Of a stretch of 11,706 nucleotides of DNA, positions 4,990 to 11,706 are shown piece after piece. Origin of the DNA: Nitrososphaeria archaeon (GTDB lineage Archaea > Thermoproteota > Nitrososphaeria > Conexivisphaerales > UBA164); the NCBI GenBank assembly GCA_029775955.1, contig JARVJW010000062.1:1-11706 (forward strand), written 5' to 3'. The position numbers were made by a program, and so were the translations under genes. Below the pieces are notes generated by a model that ran no database searches, was not told the DNA's origin, and saw only the letters and a list, made by a program, of their open reading frames with translations. The first letter of the stretch is position 1, and the number at the start of each line of letters is the position of its first letter.

Positions 4990-7321
4990 TTATATTATGC
5001 ATGGCGATAAGGTCTTTCTTAAACGCTGCTAACTCTTGTGGTATTTTTAAATTTATTGGGTCCTTCAAACTTTTTCCGTTTACTTTCTTTATGTTCCAAA
5101 CATAATGATTAAATTGTAGCAGCTTTTCCGTTAATTTAGCATAATCTTCATTCGACACCATCTCTAAAGGTGAGGGATATGACCCTTGATGTATATCTTC
5201 CCCGTAGATGTTTTTGTAAATGTAAAACGTTATAAACGGTATATATGGCGCCATTAATTTCAGAAGTGTTTTTAGAATAAGATTCATTGTATAAAAAGAT
5301 GATGTTCTTTCTGCCTCAGTAAATTCGTCGTCGTTGTATATGCGTGGCTTTATCATTTCCAAATAATGGTCGGCAAAAATGAACCACGTGAAGTCCCTTA
5401 TAGCTGTAAAGCTCTTGTTGAGCGCATATTTATCGTTATTATCATTCACATTAATCACTAATTTTCTCAATTCTGACAAAATCCACATATCTGTAGGCGT
5501 CAATTCAACTGTATTTTCAGCGCTAAATGATTTTACGAATTTGGATATATTAAGCAGCTTTGTAAGAAATTTCCCAGCTGACTCAATTCTGCTATAGGAG
5601 CATTTTACATCAGTCTGAGTTATGTCACCTTCAAGAAACACCCAAGACCTAAATGCTTCTGTCCCATACATTTTAATGATATACATGGGATCTATTATGT
5701 TACCTTTGCTTTTGCTCATCTTGAGTCCTTTCTCGTCAACCACATGCATATGTATCCAAACGTCTTTAAATGGTCGGTCTCCTGTTATCAAGTAGGATTT
5801 TAAAAGCGTAAAGTATAGCCAGCTTCTTACTATTTCCTTTCCTTGGGGCCTTAAGCTAACTGGGAAATTTTTTCTGAAAAATTCCTTGTTCCATAGGTAA
5901 CCAGATATGTACATTGGAGTGTTGCTTGAATCAAACCACGTATCAAAAATTCTAGTTTCTCCCACAAACTCATTTCCCCCGCATTTTTGACATTTATCAG
6001 TTGGTGGCTTTTCAATCCATGGCCTATAATATTTCCCCTTTGGAGGTAAGTATGGCGACCCGCATTTTTTACAGTACCAAATAGGTATTTCTGTGCCGTA
6101 ATATCTGCGCCTCGAAATTACCCAGTCATCTGTTAGAGAATCTATCCACCTTGTCAAAAGTTCAGAGCTTTCAGAAGCGTAAAACTGCATTAATGAGGAA
6201 TATCTTTTTAACTCATCCTTAAAATTTACCTGCTTAAGGTAAAGCTCCTTGCGAGGAATGAATTCTATTGGTGTTTTACTTCTCCAGCAAATTGGCGTCT
6301 CATGCTTTATCTGTTCCTCCTTTACTATCAACCCCCTATTTTTTAAATCGCTCACTATAGCCTTACGAGCCTCCCTAACCTTCAACCCGCTGTACTTTCC
6401 TGCATTATCATTCATAAGACCATTCTCGTCTATTAAGAAAGTCGGTGTCAACCCAAGGTCCTTAAATACCATTATATCCCCCCTATCACCAAAACTGCAA
6501 CTCATAACAAGCCCAGTCCCAAATTCCTGCTTTGCATATGGATGTGCAAAAATAGGCACTGTGTGGCCATAAATGGGCACCCTTGCCTGTTTCCCCTGTA
6601 AATGACTGTACCTGCCATCCTCCGGATTATAAATTATGGCTTTGCACGCGCCTAACAATTCTGGCCTAGTTGTAGCGACTATAATATCCGCACCCCCATT
6701 TATCTCAAACTTTATATAATAAAGTGCTGTGTTCCCTTCTTCATATTCAACTTCTGCATCAGAAAGGGATATTTTGCAATCTGGACAATAATTTGAAATT
6801 TTTTCACTTTCATATACAAGTCCCCGATTATAAAGTTCTATGAATGTTTCCTGAGTAAGCCTTCTAAATTCCTGATCATCAGTCTCATACATGGCTCCTA
6901 GCACATAATCCTTTTTATAATTATTGAAACTGATGCCTAGCCTCTTGAAGGAATTTACTGATTCAGAGCTGTATTTGTCGAGCATTTCTTTGCATTTAGA
7001 TATGAAGATATCTCTTGGCGTATTCCTTACACTTAGTTTAAGCTCTTTTTCAACTTGTACCTCTATTGGCAATCCATTTCTATCCAGTCCCAGTGGGAAT
7101 AGTACATCAAACCCCTGCATTCTTTTGTACCTTGCAATTGCATCCATGTAAACATAAGTATAAGCGTGCCCGATGTGAATGGGCATATTGACGTATGGCG
7201 GTGGGGTGTCTATAATATACTTTGGCCTATCATCATTTTTAAAAAGGTCATGGCCCTCCTTTTCCCATTCCGCCATTATTATGCTCTCAAGTTTTGGGTC
7301 CCACTTAGTTATTAATTCCAT
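4967..7321 (-). CDS. valS: Valyl-tRNA synthetase
   Basis: This class I synthetase of 784 residues charges tRNA-Val with valine using ATP. HIGH is at residues 49-52 (PIHIGHAYTY) and KMSKS at 534-538. The CP1 editing domain shows ATTRPELLGAC (216-226) and FGTGLVMSCSFGD (267-279), both characteristic of ValRS rather than IleRS or LeuRS. KTPIEFI and DWVISRRRYYGTEIPIWYC lead to a zinc knuckle with Cys417/420 and Cys444/447; Cys179/182 is another CxxC. The anticodon-binding helical domain begins near residue 608. The C-terminus is short and lacks the bacterial coiled coil, as in many archaea. It starts inside aRF1 (17-base overlap), suggesting translational coupling. The last seven codons (SPGSSVG) and the TAG are read from the 5' part of the tRNA-Thr gene, so this tail is probably not ancestral. 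Confidence 0.93.
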   Translation of the reverse strand: MELITKWDPKLESIIMAEWEKEGHDLFKNDDRPKYIIDTPPPYVNMPIHIGHAYTYVYMDAIARYKRMQGFDVLFPLGLDRNGLPIEVQVEKELKLSVRNTPRDIFISKCKEMLDKYSSESVNSFKRLGISFNNYKKDYVLGAMYETDDQEFRRLTQETFIELYNRGLVYESEKISNYCPDCKISLSDAEVEYEEGNTALYYIKFEINGGADIIVATTRPELLGACKAIIYNPEDGRYSHLQGKQARVPIYGHTVPIFAHPYAKQEFGTGLVMSCSFGDRGDIMVFKDLGLTPTFLIDENGLMNDNAGKYSGLKVREARKAIVSDLKNRGLIVKEEQIKHETPICWRSKTPIEFIPRKELYLKQVNFKDELKRYSSLMQFYASESSELLTRWIDSLTDDWVISRRRYYGTEIPIWYCKKCGSPYLPPKGKYYRPWIEKPPTDKCQKCGGNEFVGETRIFDTWFDSSNTPMYISGYLWNKEFFRKNFPVSLRPQGKEIVRSWLYFTLLKSYLITGDRPFKDVWIHMHVVDEKGLKMSKSKGNIIDPMYIIKMYGTEAFRSWVFLEGDITQTDVKCSYSRIESAGKFLTKLLNISKFVKSFSAENTVELTPTDMWILSELRKLVINVNDNNDKYALNKSFTAIRDFTWFIFADHYLEMIKPRIYNDDEFTEAERTSSFYTMNLILKTLLKLMAPYIPFITFYIYKNIYGEDIHQGSYPSPLEMVSNEDYAKLTEKLLQFNHYVWNIKKVNGKSLKDPINLKIPQELAAFKKDLIAMHNISPGSSVG

Positions 7322-8567
7322 TTTGCCTGTACCTTTGTATCACTCCGATGCCACCAAAGCTTTTAAACATCACGCCAGGCTCTGACTTTGAGGAAACTAT
7401 TTCCACCTTAGCGCCGATTTGATTGGCAAGATCCGATATATAATCTACCACATCCTCGACCCTTATTGACCATAAAGTTTTTCCACAGTTTGGGCATACT
7501 GCTTGATTTGCCTGAACCTTTTCCTGATACAGCTGAGATTCATTTGAATATTTTTCAACCTGATAACCGCAGCTTTTGCATGTAGCTTCAATTCTGTACA
7601 TATCCAGATCCTCAGAAATTAAAATCAAATCGGCATTGCCCGTTTTTATGGCTTTTAATGAGGGGTTTAAACCATAAATTGCTAAGCCGTCTTTCTTAGT
7701 AGTTTCCATCATAAATCTTTCGATTAATCTTTTTTCCTTAACTAATCTCAAGTTTTCAATTAAGCTTTCGCCGCGTTCAAGGGTTTCCCTTACGCCTTCT
7801 TCCCCTGCGTAACCTGTGTCTACAAGCCCTATTACCAACTGCTTTAATCTATAATCTAGATAGTCCACTTTGTAGAAATCTTCCTTAGTCATGCCTGGGC
7901 CGCTTATTATAAGGGACTTTATTGTGTATTTGTCTATAAAGATTGACTTGGCATGATCAGCTACCCTGTGAAAAAAATCGTTAATCTCATTCTCCCTGAT
8001 TCTTTCGAACCTTCTTGCAGATTGCCCCCCCTGTCTGTGCTTGCTGCCCACTCCGCTAGTTATTACCTCAACGGTCTCTGACCTATCTCCAGAAATTATG
8101 CCAAAGCCAGCTTCGGATGTATCAACGGATATTACCCCAATTAGTTCCTCTTCCCTTAGTAACGATTTTAAAATATCGATATGGAAATGATCATCGCACC
8201 GATATAGGTATGTTAAAACTGGCCTGGGGGGGACTATTTCATAATATTTCATTTCTTCGTCTACTGGGTTTTCCTCCGAGGGCACGTAGCCACAGAAAAT
8301 TATTATGCCAGTATCAGAAAATTGCTTAAAAAGCCTGAGCCTTTGCATTATATGCGTTAATGCGTCCTGCACATGTGTTCGCGTTTGATCGCTTTTTATA
8401 TTTGATGCCGTCCCATATTCATCCCTTAGCTGGTTTATTACATCATAAACTGGCCTACGGGGGGGAACATAAAGTGAAATGAGCTCGGTTCCCCTTCCTG
8501 CAACATTTCCCAGCTCTTTAAGTAACCTTTTAATCTTATATAGGTTTACTGAATTATATTCTTCCAT
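7305..8567 (-). CDS. prf1: Peptide chain release factor aRF1 (eRF1 family)
   Basis: This 420-residue protein has normal aRF1 length. The N domain carries NIKS at 56-59 and YRCDDHF at 122-128 (the YxCxxxF motif), which read all three stop codons. The M domain has KHRQGGQSARRFERIRE with GGQ at 180-182, the loop that triggers peptidyl-tRNA hydrolysis. The C domain, which contacts aEF1A-GTP and ABCE1, includes a zinc ribbon with Cys330/333 and Cys358/361. It is the first gene of the minus-strand series and overlaps valS by 17 bases. A TATA-like box about 27 bases upstream suggests a leaderless transcript. Three runs of seven identical G or C occur in this otherwise AT-rich gene, one of them encoding the GGQ glycines. 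Confidence 0.95.
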   Translation of the reverse strand: MEEYNSVNLYKIKRLLKELGNVAGRGTELISLYVPPRRPVYDVINQLRDEYGTASNIKSDQTRTHVQDALTHIMQRLRLFKQFSDTGIIIFCGYVPSEENPVDEEMKYYEIVPPRPVLTYLYRCDDHFHIDILKSLLREEELIGVISVDTSEAGFGIISGDRSETVEVITSGVGSKHRQGGQSARRFERIRENEINDFFHRVADHAKSIFIDKYTIKSLIISGPGMTKEDFYKVDYLDYRLKQLVIGLVDTGYAGEEGVRETLERGESLIENLRLVKEKRLIERFMMETTKKDGLAIYGLNPSLKAIKTGNADLILISEDLDMYRIEATCKSCGYQVEKYSNESQLYQEKVQANQAVCPNCGKTLWSIRVEDVVDYISDLANQIGAKVEIVSSKSEPGVMFKSFGGIGVIQRYRQNGINN

Positions 8568-8588
8568 TATAGCAAACCTGTGTTTCTT

Positions 8589-8597
8589 AATTTAAAA
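8589..8597 (-). promoter_or_regulatory. TATA-like box for aRF1
   Basis: The minus strand reads TTTTAAATT, centred about 26 bases before the ATG at 8567. This fits a leaderless or nearly leaderless transcript. It shares the 76-base divergent spacer with the pyrH promoter. Confidence 0.45.
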
Positions 8598-8614
8598 TAT
8601 TTTTTATATAATCC

Positions 8615-8624
8615 TTAATATATA
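8615..8624 (+). promoter_or_regulatory. TATA-like box for pyrH
   Basis: TTAATATATA is centred about 25 bases before the ATG at 8644, consistent with a leaderless pyrH transcript. A second AT-rich element (TTTTTATATA, 8601-8610) could serve instead, with a leader of about 10 bases. An ATG at 8637 is out of frame and meets TAA after one codon. Confidence 0.45.
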
Positions 8625-8643
8625 CTATTGCAGGTAATGTTTA

Positions 8644-9318
8644 ATGAGGTATATAATCAAACTTTCTGGAAGCATATTGGATAGTAAGGAAAATCTTATA
8701 GAACTCAAAAAAATTTTGAACGAAATTAAAGTTATAACAAAAAATGGAAACAAAGTTGGGCTTGTCGTAGGGGGTGGTAGGAGGTCCAGAGAGTTCATTG
8801 AAACTGGCAGAATGTTTAATCTGTCTGAATCTGAACTGGATCAAATAGGCATAGCGTTGACCCGCATTAATGCCATGGTCGTTATTGGCGCTCTATATGA
8901 CCTTGCTTATCCGCGCGTAGTAAGTGATTTTGAGGATGCAGCTATGGCCTGGAATGAGCAAAAAATTCCTGTTATGGGAGGACTGACGCCAGGCCACAGC
9001 ACAAATGCAGTAGCTGCCTTGCTAGCCGAATATACAAGGGCCGACCTGCTTATAAACGCCACAAAGGCTGGAGGGGTTTTTGACAGGGATCCAACAAAAT
9101 ATCCTAATGCTTTAATGTTGGAGAATGTTTCTATCAAAGATCTTAAAAAAATCATCAGTTCATCATTTCAGGCCGGAAAGTATGAGCTTATGGATGAGGT
9201 GGCATTAGGCATAATAGAGAGATCTAAAATACGAACAAAAATAATAGGTGCAGATGCGGTATCTTTGAGGAAAGCCTTAAAAGGCAAGAAAACAGGCACG
9301 TATATTGTCTTTGAGTGA
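8644..9318 (+). CDS. pyrH: UMP kinase, archaeal type
   Basis: This 224-residue protein of the amino-acid-kinase fold phosphorylates UMP to UDP with ATP in pyrimidine nucleotide synthesis. The N-terminal KLSGSIL (6-12) and VVGGGRRSREFI (41-52) form the phosphate-binding glycine loops. MGGLTPGHSTNAVAALLAEY (111-130) is the archaeal UMP-binding segment. INATKAGGVFDRDPTKYP (137-154) is the nucleotide-binding element seen as DGVYDxDP in relatives, and TGTY near the end closes the family pattern. The length is typical of archaeal enzymes, which are shorter than bacterial PyrH. It diverges from aRF1 and overlaps the downstream zinc-ribbon gene, so the two are probably cotranscribed and coupled. Confidence 0.93.
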   Translation: MRYIIKLSGSILDSKENLIELKKILNEIKVITKNGNKVGLVVGGGRRSREFIETGRMFNLSESELDQIGIALTRINAMVVIGALYDLAYPRVVSDFEDAAMAWNEQKIPVMGGLTPGHSTNAVAALLAEYTRADLLINATKAGGVFDRDPTKYPNALMLENVSIKDLKKIISSSFQAGKYELMDEVALGIIERSKIRTKIIGADAVSLRKALKGKKTGTYIVFE

Positions 9319-9538
9319 AAAAAAGAGAAAGGTCAAAGAGGCAGTTTTGATTCCGCCTCATACACATTGCAAAGTTTGTGGGAAGGCGATTCCTGAAGGT
9401 CAAATATATTGCAGTAAGGAATGTAGAGAAAAGGATCTCAATCGGTCAAAGAGGGACAAAAGGACAATGTGGATATTTTATGGGGTATTTATGGCAATAC
9501 TGGTGGTAATGCTTATTGTGGCTTATACTTTTAAATGA
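9305..9538 (+). CDS. Small tail-anchored zinc-ribbon membrane protein (DUF2116-like)
   Basis: This 77-residue protein starts with a basic segment, followed by a treble-clef-like zinc ribbon with Cys22, Cys25, Cys36 and Cys40 (HCKVCGKAIPEGQIYCSKEC). A highly charged linker (KDLNRSKRDKR) leads to one C-terminal membrane span (about 55-74), so the ribbon should face the cytoplasm. This architecture matches archaeal DUF2116 proteins, which have no established function. The start is uncertain: TTG at 9305 gives a 14-base overlap with pyrH; TTG at 9311 or at 9347, just before IPPHTHC, is also possible, and no ATG is available upstream of the ribbon. Overlap with pyrH implies one operon. T-runs downstream probably end it. 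Confidence 0.75.
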   Translation: MSLSEKKRKVKEAVLIPPHTHCKVCGKAIPEGQIYCSKECREKDLNRSKRDKRTMWIFYGVFMAILVVMLIVAYTFK

Positions 9539-9593
9539 CTACATAGCACACTTGCAAATTTAATGCGACCCCTAATCGTTTTAGCAATGTTAG

Positions 9594-9608
9594 CTTTTTA
9601 TTGTTTTT
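9594..9608 (+). terminator. T-rich terminator after the pyrH operon
   Basis: CTTTTTATTGTTTTT gives two runs of five T about 57-70 bases after the stop of the zinc-ribbon gene, in the 97-base spacer before the convergent rqcH end. Archaeal polymerase terminates at such tracts. Confidence 0.4.
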
Positions 9609-9635
9609 AAGCGTATATTTGCTGCGCCACTAGAT

Positions 9636-11405
9636 TTACTTTATATCACCCATTTTTCTTATTCCGACTATGTCTGAATTTCCCGCAGGAAGCGCTTTTT
9701 GAAACTCTTCCATTGCAGGCACTTTCCCGTATACTGAAATTAGCATTTTAGATATCTTTTTCGCGGCATCGGATTGCTGCAGCCTTCCTGGGATTATTTC
9801 AATAAACCACTTGCAGTGACTTGATGCAGACGGCAATGGAGCTGATAACACCTTTAAAGAAGATTTAATTTCAGTAAGCCCTATTCCAAGCTGGAGTTTA
9901 ACTCCCTTGATGTAATTTTTTTTCCCCGTCAAAATCGCGCCCCCCTTGGGCAAAAATTCACCGGACGGAGCAGAAAACTTGACTTGCTCTGGTGTCACAT
10001 AGTAAACGTCTGCAGAAGACAGGCCAGCCCTCCATGCCCTGCTAAACGATGCAGTGGCAATGGCGGCCTCCATAACCGATTTTTCGTCGGCGTTGCCTGG
10101 TATTAAAAAGAACGGTGATCCCTGAATATCTGCATGAAAAACCAGATCGTTAGGCTTCATTATTTTTTTTAAAAGTGCTTCATTGCTGCTTGAATCTCTG
10201 CCACCCACCGCCAATAATCCATTTGAAGTTATGAACCATCTATACTTCTCGTACCACTCCCTACTTATTACTTCTTTATATTTGATCGAGCTCTTTTCTT
10301 TCACGCCGATTTGTGAAATAGATTTTTTTAACCTTTTGGCGCCTTCTTCAAATGCTTTTGCCTCTTTGTAGATTTCTGATGCAATAGCAGCAGGTGTTTC
10401 ACCTTTTATAGTCTTGCCGTTTATAACTATTGAATCATTTTTAATTTCAGCATTTAATTTGGTTATCAGATCATTTATTGATTTCGAATCATATTTCATT
10501 ATTGCACTTGCAAGCTCCCTAAGCGCTGCTGCCCTTTCTTGATATAGTTTTTCCAGTTCTTGCTGCTTTAAAATTCTTTCTTGGTTTATATCTTTAGTTT
10601 CAAACATATACTTATCAAACGCTTGTTTGAGTCCTTCTTCAAGTCCCTCGTATTTTATTTCTTGATATTGTGACAAATGGCCTAGTTTAATCAAAGAGTA
10701 AATGTTTTCGTTGTTTTTATATTCATATATGGCGTTTGACTGATTTACTTGCTCAATAATTTGCCTCAAGGATTCCATAATTTTTTCCTTTTCGTCATAT
10801 CCTATATTTGATGCTTTTTTTTGGGAGTCCACATTTGATATAAAAAAAATTTCATTCATAAGTTTTCTAGAAATTGACCAGTTATATGCCATGTGCTTGG
10901 CCAAAGGTACATCCTCATCATACGGCAACGGTTTAAAATCAATGATTGGGGTTCCCTTGGGCTTTGGAAGAACATATTTTTGGCCTACTTTTATGCTACG
11001 CAATTTAAATTCTTCTTCTCTCAGAGCGCATGATGTGATCAAATCTTCGTCTGTACATATAATATTCCCGTTACTAAATATTTCAAATATTATATTTCCG
11101 CCGACCAGATTTAAAAGTATTATTCTTTCCCCCTTTACAGTTTTTATAGAATTGATTTTTCTACCCTCTGCAAATCGCCTTAATTGTGTCAGAAATTGAG
11201 TCCCTGACCTTTCTTTTAAATATCGGTCTGATAGCCAAATCCCAATTTTCAAGTTAACATTTAGGGAACTCGCGTGTTCGCCCTTTAACAAAAAGGAGTA
11301 TCTGTATTCGTCACGTGAGTAAATGTTATTAATGAACATTCCACCTATCAAATGGTTGAGCCTATCAGCGATGACCGCTAGTTCCAAATCGGACAAAAAA
11401 TCCAT
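9636..11405 (-). CDS. rqcH: RqcH/NFACT-family ribosome-associated quality control protein
   Basis: This 589-residue protein has NFACT architecture: an N-terminal NFACT-N domain (about 1-150, starting FLSDLELAVIADRLNHLIGG), a helical middle, a long coiled-coil region (about 255-365), then the NFACT-R (DUF814) domain at about 385-505 with RWFITSNGLLAVGGRDSSSN, HADIQGSPFFLI (424-435) and SGEFLPKGGAILTGKKNYI. In this family RqcH binds split large subunits carrying peptidyl-tRNA and directs C-terminal tailing of stalled chains, shown with Ala in bacteria. The tRNA-contacting Asp-Arg pair of the N domain appears here as Glu93-Arg94 (KGERIILL). The ATG at 11405 gives the usual short N-terminus. A palindromic TTTATAAA lies about 27 bases upstream, so the mRNA is probably leaderless. 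It is convergent with the pyrH operon and overlaps the start of the opposite gene. Confidence 0.92.
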   Translation of the reverse strand: MDFLSDLELAVIADRLNHLIGGMFINNIYSRDEYRYSFLLKGEHASSLNVNLKIGIWLSDRYLKERSGTQFLTQLRRFAEGRKINSIKTVKGERIILLNLVGGNIIFEIFSNGNIICTDEDLITSCALREEEFKLRSIKVGQKYVLPKPKGTPIIDFKPLPYDEDVPLAKHMAYNWSISRKLMNEIFFISNVDSQKKASNIGYDEKEKIMESLRQIIEQVNQSNAIYEYKNNENIYSLIKLGHLSQYQEIKYEGLEEGLKQAFDKYMFETKDINQERILKQQELEKLYQERAAALRELASAIMKYDSKSINDLITKLNAEIKNDSIVINGKTIKGETPAAIASEIYKEAKAFEEGAKRLKKSISQIGVKEKSSIKYKEVISREWYEKYRWFITSNGLLAVGGRDSSSNEALLKKIMKPNDLVFHADIQGSPFFLIPGNADEKSVMEAAIATASFSRAWRAGLSSADVYYVTPEQVKFSAPSGEFLPKGGAILTGKKNYIKGVKLQLGIGLTEIKSSLKVLSAPLPSASSHCKWFIEIIPGRLQQSDAAKKISKMLISVYGKVPAMEEFQKALPAGNSDIVGIRKMGDIK

Positions 11406-11688
11406 AGAAAAAAGAAAAGAACGTCTACTTTATAAATTGTATTGGATACGCACTTTAATATCTGTAATTTCAGGCGTGGTAAGTGGATATTTTTACGTTA
11501 AGGGAGTTTTTATTTTACCTGATTTTGTTCCTGTAATATTTTACCTTGCAACTATTTTATTGCTGACAAATCAATCATATAAAAGTACCTTAGGAACTAA
11601 AAAACTAATATATCATGGCATAGGTACTTACATCATTTCGTGGCTTGTGATCTATATGCTAAGTATAACGCTTATATCAGCGCTTTGA
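11371..11688 (+). CDS. Three-span membrane protein, EMC6-like
   Basis: From the ATG at 11371 this is 105 residues. A charged Lys/Arg/Glu-rich N-terminus (KSDKKSIEKRKERLLYK) precedes three predicted membrane segments, IRTLISVISGVVSGYFYV, a segment around VPVIFYLATILLL, and IISWLVIYMLSITLISAL. The short size, basic cytosolic head and a first helix of the type R..isv.sG..sG resemble archaeal EMC6-like proteins, relatives of an ER membrane-insertase subunit; this is recognition by shape and only moderately sure. The start is unclear. ATG 11323 would add 16 residues and overlap rqcH by 83 bases, ATG 11371 overlaps by 35, and TTG 11437 avoids overlap but loses the basic head. No good promoter or Shine-Dalgarno sequence is seen. 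The gene ends 18 bases before the window edge. Confidence 0.6.
   Translation: MTASSKSDKKSIEKRKERLLYKLYWIRTLISVISGVVSGYFYVKGVFILPDFVPVIFYLATILLLTNQSYKSTLGTKKLIYHGIGTYIISWLVIYMLSITLISAL
11429..11436 (-). promoter_or_regulatory. TATA box for rqcH
   Basis: TTTATAAA is a perfect palindromic TATA element centred about 27 bases upstream of the rqcH ATG at 11405. It lies inside the coding region of the opposite EMC6-like gene, where it encodes part of LLYKL. Confidence 0.5.
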
Positions 11689-11706
11689 CCTGATGTGTCG
11701 AAATCA

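Noticed and set aside
4967..7321. Isoleucyl- or leucyl-tRNA synthetase as the identity of the large synthetase
   Set aside because: The editing-domain text (ATTRPELLGAC, FGTGLVMSCSFGD) and KTPIEFI fit ValRS best; the DW.ISRRRYYGT segment alone would also have suited IleRS.

Overview
The window looks like a chromosomal piece of a low-G+C euryarchaeon, most likely a Thermoplasmatales relative. The archaeal signs are an aRF1-type release factor with NIKS and GGQ motifs, an archaeal UMP kinase, the archaeal rRNA-processing endonuclease Nob1, archaeal RqcH, a tRNA gene without encoded CCA, and AT-rich TATA-like boxes about 25-30 bases upstream of several starts, as expected of leaderless transcripts. 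The order-level placement is an inference from gene style and AT-richness.

Left part (1-4389) is an accessory zone. A 33-residue, almost purely Asp/Glu microprotein (complement 74-175) contains an in-frame 30-bp tandem duplication. Next comes a frameshifted IS5-like transposase relic (complement 315 to about 1156) whose end carries TGCTTTGTTGCATTAATT. A SAM-dependent methyltransferase (complement 1175-1741), an IS630-type transposase relic (1802-2643) and an MFS transporter (2878-4032) follow. The transporter stop codon lies inside a second copy of the same 18-bp IS end. That copy is the left end of a 138-bp AT-rich MITE-like element with 13-bp perfect terminal inverted repeats (4017-4154). 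A probable TnpB/IS605 right-end scar with its guide-RNA-type hairpin follows (about 4256-4331). The stretch 231-4154 is therefore bounded by inverted copies of one IS end, with a methyltransferase and a transporter inside.

Right part (4390-11706) is dense housekeeping sequence, mostly for translation. On the minus strand, aRF1, valyl-tRNA synthetase, tRNA-Thr(GGT) and nob1 form an extremely compacted series. aRF1 and valS overlap by 17 bases. The last seven codons and the stop of valS lie in the 5' part of the tRNA gene. nob1 starts with TTG four bases after the tRNA discriminator base. Diverging from aRF1 are pyrH and a small zinc-ribbon tail-anchored membrane protein. Further right, rqcH (complement 9636-11405) is read toward them, and an EMC6-like membrane protein starts inside its 5' end on the opposite strand.

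The most striking arrangement is the valS/tRNA-Thr/nob1 junction. A transcript processed to yield mature tRNA-Thr would leave a valS mRNA with no stop codon and a nearly leaderless nob1 mRNA. The same neighbourhood encodes a release factor and the ribosome-rescue factor RqcH.
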